From CAZUFB01 sp048173955 (GTDB taxonomy: Bacteria > Actinomycetota > Coriobacteriia > Coriobacteriales > UMGS124), in NCBI GenBank assembly GCA_048173955.1, contig DBEYOB010000008.1, positions 1-11,443 of the forward strand: a stretch of DNA of 11,443 nt, read 5' to 3'. Of the stretch, positions 1-6,298 are shown one piece after another (positions within the stretch are counted from its first letter, which is position 1; every line of letters begins with the position of its first letter). Below the pieces are notes generated by a model, which saw nothing but the letters and a program-made list of their open reading frames with translations, made no database searches and had not been told where the DNA came from. The position numbers and the translations under genes were made by a program.

Positions 1-165
1 GGCGAAACCCGCGTGCGGTGCGGGCGCCGCACACGCACGTCGCCCTCCGGCGCGCGCCCTCCACTGGTATGATAGAGCACGGCCGACCTGTGCAAAAGCC
101 CCGTTGTCACCGTGCGAAATGCCCTGCTCAAAGGCGTTCTCGCGCAACCGCTCCGCTTCTCTGAA
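1..165. other. Non-coding 5' end of window
   Basis: I see no supported gene here. A perfect 6-bp inverted repeat (GTGCGG, loop GCG, CCGCAC) lies at 18-32. It could be the transcription end of a gene to the left, but no T-run follows it. A TATGAT hexamer at 68-73 resembles a -10 box but has no -35 partner at 16-18 bp. The composition changes sharply near position 160, from GC-rich to an AT-rich patch that leads into the first gene. Confidence 0.4.
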
Positions 166-261
166 ATTACGGCCGATGCTGATCGTAATGCGTAAATTAA
201 CTAGAAAATTGGAAATTTTACTCCCGTAACCCTCTTGACCGCCGTATTTTCTTAATAAATT
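166..261 (+). promoter_or_regulatory. AT-rich regulatory patch and candidate promoter of the ykvI-like gene
   Basis: The patch holds two inverted repeats. ATTACG at 166-171 and CGTAAT at 184-189 are 12 nt apart, so their centres are 18 nt apart. AAAATT-GGA-AATTTT lies at 205-219. A second, near-matching CGTAAA half-site is at 191-196. A -35-like TTGACC at 235-240 is followed after 15 bp by TAAATT at 256-261, a short-spaced weak -10. The repeats sit just upstream of or over this promoter, where an operator would be expected. The regulator is unknown. The promoter call is weak because of the spacing. Confidence 0.35.
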
Positions 262-293
262 GCCCGTATATAGCGAAAGGCGAGGTGATAGCC

Positions 294-1592
294 TTGAGGA
301 ACGAGTCGCTCAAAATAGCGCTTGCCTATGTCGGGGTCATCGTGGGCGCCGGACTGTCTTCCGGCCAGGACATCATGCAGTATTTTCTCAGCTTCGGCAT
401 CGCGGGAATCGTCGGCGCGGCGGTGCTCGGCGTGCTCAACATGCTGTTCGGACGCATCACCCTGGCGCTCGGTTCGTACTACCAGGCGAACAGCCATCAG
501 GAGGTGCTCGGAGAAATCACCACGCCCGTCCTGAACAGGGTCATCGACGGGACGCTCGTCGTCTCGAACTTCGTCATCGGCTTCGTCATGATCGCCGGGG
601 CGGGCGCCAACCTCGAGCAGCAGTTCGGGGTCCCGGCGTGGGCGGGGTCGCTCCTCTGCGCCGCGCTGATCGTCGTCGTGTCGTTTCTGAACTTCGAGAA
701 GATCACCGGCGTGCTCGGGGTGTTTACGCCGGTGATCGTGGTGATCACGGTCCTCGTCGCGATCTACACGTTCGCAGGGAAAAGCTACGACGTGTCCGCG
801 CTCGATGCCGTGGCGAGGACGATCACGCCCGCCCTGCCCAACATCGGGCTTTCGGTGGTCAACTACTTCTCACTCTGCATTCTGACCGGCGTTTCCATGG
901 CGTTCGTCCTAGGCGGATCCGTCGTCAGGATCGGCGTCGCCGAGAAGGCGGGGGCGATCGGCGGCATGCTGGTCGGCGGGGTCATCCTGTGCGCGGCGGG
1001 GTCGCTGTTCGCCAACGTCGACGCGGTCAAGGACGCCGAGGTCCCGATGCTCAAGATCGTGGAGGGCATCAGCCCCGTGCTCGCCGTCATCTACGCTGCG
1101 GTCATATTCGCGTTGATCTTCAACACCGCGTTCAGCTTGTTCTATGCGACGGCGCGCCGGTTTTCGAGGGGCAGCGACCGGAAGATGCACCTGATCATGA
1201 TCGCGACCGTGGCCGCGGGGTACCTGTGCAGCTTCGGCGGCTTCAAGGAGCTCGTCGCCAAGATGTATCCGGTGCTGGGCTATCTGGGAATCGTGCTGCT
1301 CGTCGTGCTCCTGGTCGCCTGGCTCAAGAACCGCGGCGGCATATCGGACGAGAAGATGCTGCGCCGCAAGATGATCCGCCTCCACCTGAAGAAGCACGAC
1401 CGCACCATGCCGTACACCCCCAAGGACCAGGCGGCGTTCGAGAGGTTGGGCGAGAGGTCGGTGGCGGACACCGAGACGGTCAAGCAGGGCGTTCAGGAGT
1501 TTGCCCACGAGCTCATCGAGAGCGACGTCGACGAATGGGAGTTCGCGGAGAAGAAGCTGAAGCTCGACGGCGACGGGGCGCCGGGACGGTAG
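294..1592 (+). CDS. YkvI-family integral membrane protein (putative transporter)
   Basis: This is an inner-membrane protein of the YkvI family (COG3949), thought to belong to the APC/LeuT-fold transporters; substrate unknown. The N-terminus has the family signature: LKIALAYVGVIVGAGLSSGQ followed by a phenylalanine/tyrosine-rich stretch. I count about ten hydrophobic helices over residues 5-343. A charged tail of about 89 residues follows (344-432), rich in Lys, Arg and Glu and predicted cytoplasmic. YkvI homologues usually end soon after the last helix, so this tail is unusual. I place the start at TTG 294 because GAGGTGAT (282-289) is a near-perfect ribosome binding site at the right distance and the family begins close to this point. 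GTG 285 would add three residues but would lie inside that site. The gene stands alone and converges with the MerR gene on the other strand. Confidence 0.8.
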   Translation: MRNESLKIALAYVGVIVGAGLSSGQDIMQYFLSFGIAGIVGAAVLGVLNMLFGRITLALGSYYQANSHQEVLGEITTPVLNRVIDGTLVVSNFVIGFVMIAGAGANLEQQFGVPAWAGSLLCAALIVVVSFLNFEKITGVLGVFTPVIVVITVLVAIYTFAGKSYDVSALDAVARTITPALPNIGLSVVNYFSLCILTGVSMAFVLGGSVVRIGVAEKAGAIGGMLVGGVILCAAGSLFANVDAVKDAEVPMLKIVEGISPVLAVIYAAVIFALIFNTAFSLFYATARRFSRGSDRKMHLIMIATVAAGYLCSFGGFKELVAKMYPVLGYLGIVLLVVLLVAWLKNRGGISDEKMLRRKMIRLHLKKHDRTMPYTPKDQAAFERLGERSVADTETVKQGVQEFAHELIESDVDEWEFAEKKLKLDGDGAPGR

Positions 1593-1596
1593 GCGG

Positions 1597-1614
1597 CGGG
1601 CGGTAAGCCGCCCG
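1597..1614. terminator. GC hairpin between convergent genes (possible bidirectional terminator)
   Basis: A perfect 7-bp stem CGGGCGG / CCGCCCG with a TAAG loop lies 4 nt after the stop of the YkvI-like gene and about 70 nt beyond the stop of the convergent MerR gene. Position and stability fit a shared transcription end. There is no T-run on either side, so it is not a canonical intrinsic terminator. Confidence 0.4.
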
Positions 1615-1681
1615 ATCGTCTGCCCGCTAACCGTACGTGGTTGCCAAGAGGCCCCGATGACCCCGTCCGGCGGCTTCGCCC

Positions 1682-2548
1682 CTACCGCCCCTCCGCACCG
1701 CTCCATCGCACGATCGCGTCGTGCAGCAGACGCGCCCCACCCGGGGCAGCCGCGTCGTAGTATGCCGCGAACCGCTCGTCGGCAACGTAGGTCTCGGCCA
1801 GGCCGCGGTGCGCCTCAGGCGTGTACAGGCCGTCGGGCCAGTAATGCTCCAGCCACCTGCGGTGCAGCGCGCAGAGCTCGCGGCCCTGCTCGCCGTCGAC
1901 GGCGCTCGCCGGATCGGCGCAGGCGGCGATCTGCGCAATCAGCTCGCCGATGCGGCGCGCCTGCTCCTGGGCCTCGTCCCACTCGTCCCGTCCCATGCCT
2001 GCCACCTTCGCGTTCGATGCGTCCACGACGCCGTCGCCGTAGCGACCGCGCGCCTCGGCGCCATAGGTGCGCTCGTTTTCCTCGATTGCCTGCTGCTTGA
2101 GCGCAGCGAAGCGTTCGCCGTCGCGGTCTGCGGCCCGTTCGGCCTTCCCTTGTCCCGCCGTGCCAGTCTTTGCCATGCCGGTGCCTCCTTTGGGTTCCCG
2201 TTGCCATTCGGTCGCGGCGGGCGCCTCGGCCTCGGCGACCATGAGCTCCACGGTGGCGATGAGGCCGTCGAGCTGCCGGCGCTCGCCGCGCAGGCGTTCG
2301 AGCTGGTCGCGCAGCGCATCCGCCTGCTCGGCCGCCGGGGCGTCGAGGATGCGGCGAATCTGGGCGAGCGGCATGTCCGCCCGGCGGAACAGCAGCGCCT
2401 GCTGCAGCCGGCGGACGTCGTCGAGCCCGTAGTCGCGGTAGCCGTTTTCCCGCCGGGCAGGATGCAACAGCCCCTGTTCCTCGTAGTAGTGCAGCGTCCG
2501 CACGCTCACGTTGGAGATGCGTGCGAGCTCGTGCGCCGTGTAGCCCAT
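1682..2548 (-). CDS. MerR-family regulator with C-terminal TipAS antibiotic-recognition domain
   Basis: A 288-residue TipA-like regulator. Residues 2-70 form the MerR winged helix (YTAHELARISNVSVRTLHYYEEQGLL). A dimerising helix with coiled-coil character spans about 72-112, and a Gly/Lys-rich linker leads to a TipAS domain at about 140-285, recognised by HRGLAETYVADERFAAYYD and the preceding EHYW. In this family (TipA, Mta, AlbA) the C-terminal globin-like domain captures thiopeptides or other hydrophobic drugs and the protein activates transcription by realigning a promoter with an overlong spacer. I chose ATG 2548, preceded by GGGAG. The longer GTG 2581 would lie at about the predicted transcription start (promoter 2585-2615). 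An internal start at 2176 probably gives the TipAS domain alone. The gene diverges from the carbonic anhydrase. The actual ligand is unknown. Confidence 0.85.
   Translation of the reverse strand: MGYTAHELARISNVSVRTLHYYEEQGLLHPARRENGYRDYGLDDVRRLQQALLFRRADMPLAQIRRILDAPAAEQADALRDQLERLRGERRQLDGLIATVELMVAEAEAPAATEWQREPKGGTGMAKTGTAGQGKAERAADRDGERFAALKQQAIEENERTYGAEARGRYGDGVVDASNAKVAGMGRDEWDEAQEQARRIGELIAQIAACADPASAVDGEQGRELCALHRRWLEHYWPDGLYTPEAHRGLAETYVADERFAAYYDAAAPGGARLLHDAIVRWSGAEGR
2174..2191 (-). promoter_or_regulatory. Internal ribosome binding site and ATG for a free TipAS isoform
   Basis: On the minus strand AAAGGAGG (2191-2184) is followed after 7 nt by an in-frame ATG (2176-2174, codon 125 of the regulator). 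The resulting 164-residue product starts MAKTGTAG and contains the whole TipAS domain but no DNA-binding part. This site is stronger than the one in front of the full-length start. In Streptomyces lividans tipA an internal in-frame start produces TipAS in excess over the full regulator. The same arrangement here is inferred. Confidence 0.65.
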
Positions 2549-2584
2549 CTTGCGCAGCTCCCGTCTCTCGTCGCCTTGCACAAT

Positions 2585-2615
2585 ACGCTACACTGTCACG
2601 CGGCGTGAGGGTCAA
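2585..2615 (-). promoter_or_regulatory. MerR-type promoter with 19-bp spacer and operator dyad
   Basis: Read on the minus strand, TTGACC (2615-2610) is the -35 and TAGCGT (2590-2585) the -10, separated by exactly 19 bp. The spacer carries the perfect dyad TCACGC-C-GCGTGA (2608-2596). A 19-bp spacer with a central dyad is the hallmark of promoters activated by MerR proteins. It points into the MerR/TipAS gene, so autoregulation is the simplest reading. Initiation would fall near 2578, which makes ATG 2548 the likely translation start. I see no clear rightward promoter for the carbonic anhydrase in this gap, but bound regulator could affect it. Confidence 0.75.
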
Positions 2616-2685
2616 GCCCTGCACGGCAAGTTTTTCAAGAGACGCGGCCGCCGATGGTGCGGCCGACGAGGGAATCGGGTTTGCC

Positions 2686-3282
2686 ATGGACACCAACAAC
2701 CTGCAGGATGCGGACGGCCTGCGCGACGCCGCCCCCGACGGCGCCCGCCGCGCGCTCGAGCGCGGCAACGCGCGCTTTCTGGACGAGCTCGCCGCGAGCG
2801 GCAGCCCCACGCCCGAGCACTTCGAGGGGCTCGTCAGCAACGGGCAGCATCCGATTGCGGTGGTGCTGACCTGCTCGGACTCGCGCGTGCAGCCGGTCCT
2901 GTCGTTCGGCATGCACATGGGCGACCTGTTCGTGGTGCGCGCCATCGGCGGCTTCGTGGGCGAGGTCGAGGAGGCGAGCATCGAGTACGGCGTCGGCCAT
3001 CTCGGGGCGCCGCTCGTGGTGGTGCTTGGCCACACGCACTGCGGTCTGGTGAAGGCCGCGCTCGACGGCGACGCCGAGGGGGCCGTCGGGGCCGTGGCGG
3101 CCCGGGTCGCGGCATCGCTGCACGGCGTGCGCGACCCCCGCGAGGCGGAGCGTATCAACGTGCGCGCCTCGGTCGAGCACCTGCTGCGCAACGCCGTGGT
3201 CGCCGAGCGCGTCGCCGCCGGCGCGCTCGAGGTGTGCGGCGCCGTCTACGACATCGCCACGGGCAGGGTGGAGTGGCTGTAG
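2686..3282 (+). CDS. beta-class carbonic anhydrase
   Basis: A 198-residue cytoplasmic zinc enzyme interconverting CO2 and bicarbonate. The beta-class ligands are all present: Cys63 with Asp65 and Arg67 in CSDSR, and His116 with Cys119 in GHTHCG, giving the Cys-His-Cys zinc site plus the Asp/Arg dyad. GDLFVVRAIGG (79-89) and SIEYGVGHLG (98-107) are further family blocks, and the length is normal. The start ATG 2686 follows GAGGG at about 12 nt. Longer in-frame readings run into the regulator promoter and have no ribosome site. The S9 peptidase starts 44 nt downstream, so the two are probably co-transcribed. Bicarbonate supply for carboxylases or pH balance is the expected role; no local partner shows which. 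Confidence 0.92.
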   Translation: MDTNNLQDADGLRDAAPDGARRALERGNARFLDELAASGSPTPEHFEGLVSNGQHPIAVVLTCSDSRVQPVLSFGMHMGDLFVVRAIGGFVGEVEEASIEYGVGHLGAPLVVVLGHTHCGLVKAALDGDAEGAVGAVAARVAASLHGVRDPREAERINVRASVEHLLRNAVVAERVAAGALEVCGAVYDIATGRVEWL

Positions 3283-3326
3283 GGGATGCGCGCCGCCCGG
3301 CGCGGCGAGAGAGGGGGCCGTTGACC

Positions 3327-5633
3327 ATGGCCGTTGAGACCGGGGGTGCCGAGACCGGGGCTGCCGAGACCGGGGCCGCAGGGATTGGAGCCGTCGAGAC
3401 CGAGGGCGCCAGGACCGCCGCGCCTGCCGGCGGGGAGGGGCGGGGCCTGCCCGCGGCGCCCGTCGCTCCCGGCGACCTCGCCGCCTACTCGTTCGTCCAC
3501 GACGTGCGCGTCGCGGCGGACGGGACGCGGGCGTTCTACGAGCTCACGAGCGTCGACATGCCGGAGAACCGCTATCTGACCGACATCTGGTGCGTCGACG
3601 CCGCGACGGACGAGGTGCGCCGGCTCACCTCTTCGGGCACCGAGGGGCACTACGAGCCGATGGGCGACGGGTCGGTCGTGTTCGCGTCCGGGCGGCTGCG
3701 CGCGGAGGCCGGCGGGCCCAAGGCCGAGCCGGGGTGCGACCTGTTCCGCATCGACCCGTCCGGAGGCGAGGCCGAGCTGCTCGTGCGCCTGCGCGGCCTT
3801 GCCGCGAGCGACTGGCGCCAGCTCGACGCGCAGCGCCTCGTCGTGCGCTGCCGGCCCGTGTTCGACGAGGATGCCCCCGCCGTCGTGATCGAGGACGCCC
3901 CGTTCTACGAGAACGGCGGGACGTACACGTCGGGCCTGCGCTGGGGGCTGTACCTGCTCGACCTTTCCGCGCTCGGCCCCGACCGGGCGACGGGCCCGGC
4001 GGCGGGGTCTCCGGCGGCGGACGCATCCGGCGCCCTGCGCCTCCTGACCGATGCGGACGAGGAGGTGGGCGCGTGGACGCTCGCCGGCGAGCCTTCTGCG
4101 GGCACACCCTTCGCGGACGCGTCCGGAGCCGTCGCGCCCGGGGGCACCGCGTCCGCCCGCACGGTCGCGTTCTCTTCGAAGCACTTCGCGGGCCTGCGCC
4201 CCGTCGCCGACGAGCTGTGGGTCCTCGACGTCGCGACGGGCGCGCGCCGGCGCATCGACGGGGCGCGCCCCGATGGGGCGGGCGTGCGCATCGAGGGGAT
4301 CGAAGCCTATCGCGGCGGGCTGCTCTGCCTGGTGAACGACATGCGCGCCCACGGCGTCAACCAGGACCCGCAGCCCCGGCTGGTCTCCCTCGACGGCGCG
4401 TGGGCCGATCCGTTTCCCTGCCCCGACCTGTGCTACGGCAACGCCATGAGCTGCGACTCGTCGTACGGCGGCGGCTGCGCCTCGCGCGTGGTCGGCGACT
4501 CCTGGTATGCGGTGACGACCGAGTTCGACGGCGCCTACGTGCGGCGCATCGAGCTCGGCGACCCCGACGGCGGGTGCATCGCCTGCGAGCGCGTCGTGGA
4601 GCTGGACGGCCCCGTCGTCTCGTTCGACACGGCGGACGGCAGGACGTTCTGGTGCGTCGCCGGGAGCCCGACCGGCCTGCCCGAGGTCTACCGCGTCGAG
4701 CTCGGCGTCGCTGCCGGCAGCGAAGCCCCCGCTCTCGAAGCCCCCGCCCGCGCCGTGCGCGTCACCGACTGCTCGCGTGCCCTCGAGGGCCGGCTCGTGT
4801 CGCCGCCCGAGCCCTTCGAGTTCGAGAGCAACGGCGCGACGCTCACGGGCTATGTCATAAAGCCTGTCGGCTACGACGGGGCTCCTGACGGCGGGGCCCC
4901 AGCCGGTGGGTCCGCCGCGCGCCGCGCCTATCCGGCCGTCCTCGAGATCCACGGCGGCCCGAAGGTCGCCTACGGCACCCAGTTCTCGCACGAGATGCAG
5001 GTCTTGGCTGCACAGGGCTACTTCGTCCTGTTCACCAACCCGCACGGGTCGGCAGGCCGCGGCGGGGACTTCGCGGACATCCGCGGGCGCTACGGCCGGG
5101 AGGATTACGCCGACCTCATGGCCTTCGTCGACGAGGCGCTGCGCCGCTACCCGGCGATCGACCCCGAGCGGCTCGCCGTGATGGGCGGCAGCTACGGCGG
5201 CTTCATGACGAACTGGATCGTGGGGCACACGAACCGCTTCCGCTGCGCGAACTCCCAGCGCTCCATCGCCAACTACATGACCAAGTTCCTCGTCTCCGAC
5301 ATAGGGACCTGGGTCAACATGCCCGAAATCACCGCCGACCCCGACGCCCTGGCATTCGAGGGCGACAATCCCGCCAAGGCGTGGGAGCAGTCGCCGCTCG
5401 CCTTTGCCGCCAACGTCGAGACGCCCACGCTGTTTCTGCATTCCGACCGCGACTATCGCTGCCCGCTCGAGGAGGGCATGCAGATGTACACGGCGCTCGT
5501 GCTGCGCGGCGTTCCGGCGCGCCTCGTGGTCATCAAAGGGGAGCACCACGGTCTGAGCCGGACGGGCAAGCCCCAGAACCGGGTGCGCCGCATCGAGGAG
5601 ATCGTCGCCTGGTACCGGCACTGGCTTTCGTAG
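3327..5633 (+). CDS. S9-family (prolyl oligopeptidase / acylaminoacyl-peptidase-like) serine peptidase
   Basis: A 768-residue peptidase of the S9C type, acting on short peptides rather than folded proteins. Residues about 45-495 look like the seven-bladed beta-propeller gate (start: YSFVHDVRVAADGTRAFYELTSVD). Residues about 500-768 are the alpha/beta-hydrolase. The oxyanion motif HGGP is at 542-545, nucleophile Ser622 in GGSYGGF, acid Asp709 in DYRCP and base His741 in EHHGLSRTGKP, so the triad is intact. No signal peptide is seen; the N-terminus is instead a low-complexity ETGAA repeat. Ala/Gly-rich insertions break the propeller near residues 220-240 and 255-275. ATG 3327 has GAGGGGG nine nt upstream. 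The reading frame is open much further upstream, through the carbonic anhydrase in another frame, but that part is not coding. Probably intracellular peptide catabolism; exact specificity unknown. Confidence 0.9.
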   Translation: MAVETGGAETGAAETGAAGIGAVETEGARTAAPAGGEGRGLPAAPVAPGDLAAYSFVHDVRVAADGTRAFYELTSVDMPENRYLTDIWCVDAATDEVRRLTSSGTEGHYEPMGDGSVVFASGRLRAEAGGPKAEPGCDLFRIDPSGGEAELLVRLRGLAASDWRQLDAQRLVVRCRPVFDEDAPAVVIEDAPFYENGGTYTSGLRWGLYLLDLSALGPDRATGPAAGSPAADASGALRLLTDADEEVGAWTLAGEPSAGTPFADASGAVAPGGTASARTVAFSSKHFAGLRPVADELWVLDVATGARRRIDGARPDGAGVRIEGIEAYRGGLLCLVNDMRAHGVNQDPQPRLVSLDGAWADPFPCPDLCYGNAMSCDSSYGGGCASRVVGDSWYAVTTEFDGAYVRRIELGDPDGGCIACERVVELDGPVVSFDTADGRTFWCVAGSPTGLPEVYRVELGVAAGSEAPALEAPARAVRVTDCSRALEGRLVSPPEPFEFESNGATLTGYVIKPVGYDGAPDGGAPAGGSAARRAYPAVLEIHGGPKVAYGTQFSHEMQVLAAQGYFVLFTNPHGSAGRGGDFADIRGRYGREDYADLMAFVDEALRRYPAIDPERLAVMGGSYGGFMTNWIVGHTNRFRCANSQRSIANYMTKFLVSDIGTWVNMPEITADPDALAFEGDNPAKAWEQSPLAFAANVETPTLFLHSDRDYRCPLEEGMQMYTALVLRGVPARLVVIKGEHHGLSRTGKPQNRVRRIEEIVAWYRHWLS
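3336..3410 (+). repeat. Five 15-nt tandem repeats in the peptidase N-terminus
   Basis: Five in-frame 15-nt units based on GAGACCGGGGCTGCC start at 3336, 3351, 3366, 3381 and 3396. The first three are nearly identical; the fourth is diverged and the fifth intermediate. They encode ETG(G/A)A-like blocks ahead of the folded propeller, so copy number could change without harming catalysis. Confidence 0.85.
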
Positions 5634-5718
5634 GGGAGTATGGGGCCTAATAATCAAACTAGCATGAGAAACGGCTTCTGAGTGACAGAAAAGGCCGACC
5701 CCGATGTCGTTTTTCGCC

Positions 5719-5745
5719 GCTGTGCGAATCCGGTCGCAGCTTTTT
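5719..5745 (+). terminator. Candidate intrinsic terminator after the peptidase gene
   Basis: A stem pairs TGCGA with TCGCA around ATCCGG, with an additional GC/GC closing pair beyond a two-base bulge, directly followed by TTTTT (5741-5745). It lies about 85 nt after the peptidase stop and before the next promoter candidate, as expected for the end of the carbonic anhydrase-peptidase transcript. The stem is modest. A weaker 4-bp hairpin CGAC/GTCG with its own TTTTT lies at 5696-5714. Confidence 0.5.
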
Positions 5746-5769
5746 GGCCGGGGCGGCGCGCCGGAGTCA

Positions 5770-5811
5770 GCGACAAACCGTAAAAGTATTCGGATAATGA
5801 TTATATTCCTG
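5770..5811 (+). promoter_or_regulatory. Fur-family box overlapping a candidate promoter
   Basis: GATAATGATTAT at 5793-5804 matches the first 12 bases of the classical 19-bp Fur box; over 5793-5811 I count 14 of 19 matches. It contains the 11-bp palindrome ATAAT-G-ATTAT. Against the 7-1-7 models it matches the Fur and PerR consensus equally (11 of 14), so the regulator could be Fur or PerR. GCGACA (5770-5775), 17 bp, GATAAT (5793-5798) would serve as -35 and -10, with the box covering the -10, the usual place for repression. Nothing on the minus strand explains it. The next gene on the + strand is the MerR of the importer operon. Confidence 0.5.
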
Positions 5812-5948
5812 GGATTATGACGACCTTTGCGACTTCAGGTCGAGCACGAACGGTCCGAGACGGGGCGCGGGTTCCCGCTCGGTCGTACACAGCGAGGAAA
5901 AAGGTAGGCTGACACGGCGTAACTTGTCACTCGACAGACGTAGAAAAC

Positions 5949-6014
5949 CTGTCGCCGCTCTTCCGCTACCCTGTCGTCACTCCTCCGCTACTTTGCCGCT
6001 GCCCCTACGCTACC
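5949..6014 (+). repeat. Three 22-nt imperfect tandem repeats in the leader
   Basis: Three contiguous 22-nt units start at 5949, 5971 and 5993. Units 1 and 2 share 18 of 22 bases and units 1 and 3 share 16. Each carries CGCTAC near its end (from 5964, 5986 and 6008). The period is not a multiple of three, which argues against a coding origin and fits two helical turns. The strand is pyrimidine-rich here. Function unknown. Confidence 0.75.
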
Positions 6015-6211
6015 TCGCTGCCCTTTCGCCGCCCCGTCCCCGCGCCGAATTGTTCGCTTTTCCCGTTCTCGCCCGCGGTCGATTCGAATCGCCGTGCCCC
6101 GGGTACGCTTTCGGCTTCAAAGGCGCCTGCTCGGTCCTGCGGGGCCGTCAGGTTTTCTGCGGTCGATTTGTGCAGCATTCGAGCAGGACGGCCTTTGCGG
6201 ACGGCCGGCGG

Positions 6212-6242
6212 TTGACGGCGACGTTGCGTCATGGCGCATGCT
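6212..6242 (+). promoter_or_regulatory. Possible MerR-type promoter of the second regulator
   Basis: TTGACG (6212-6217) is followed after 19 bp by CATGCT (6237-6242), a poor -10. The segment between them carries a dyad TGACG-N9-CGTCA (6213-6231). Spacing and dyad resemble MerR-activated promoters, and a MerR gene starts 70 nt downstream, so autoregulation is plausible. The -10 is weak and the dyad overlaps the -35, so the call is uncertain. Confidence 0.35.
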
Positions 6243-6247
6243 GTAGA

Positions 6248-6298
6248 CCGGCGCCCGCAATGCGGGGCGCCGGAGAGTCTCCGCCTTGCGGGGCGGAG
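6248..6298 (+). other. Two consecutive GC hairpins before the MerR ribosome binding site
   Basis: The first hairpin (6248-6273) pairs CCGGCGCC-CGC with GCG-G-GGCGCCGG around AAT, 11 bp with a single bulge. The second (6279-6298) pairs CTCCGCC with GGCGGAG, 7 bp, loop TTGCGG. They end 4 nt before the purine-rich ribosome site GAGGGAGGG (6302-6310). There is no T-run. They could protect the 5' end, limit translation or mark a processing point. Confidence 0.6.

Noticed and set aside
2550..3326. Upstream extension of the peptidase frame through the carbonic anhydrase
   Set aside because: The extension is Arg/Gly-rich nonsense in another frame of a well-conserved enzyme gene. ATG 3327 has a good ribosome site.
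3246..5657. An 803-codon open frame on the minus strand across the peptidase gene
   Set aside because: It is the antisense shadow of a GC-rich gene with an intact catalytic triad. The translation shows no domain, and such frames are common at this base composition.
5704..5820. A 38-codon small frame starting ATG TCG after the peptidase
   Set aside because: No clear ribosome site, and it spans the candidate terminator and Fur-like box. A real small protein here would need independent evidence.
6077..6093. tRNA T-arm-like sequence around GATTCGAATC
   Set aside because: No acceptor, D or anticodon arms fit around it. It is better described as a 12-nt palindrome.
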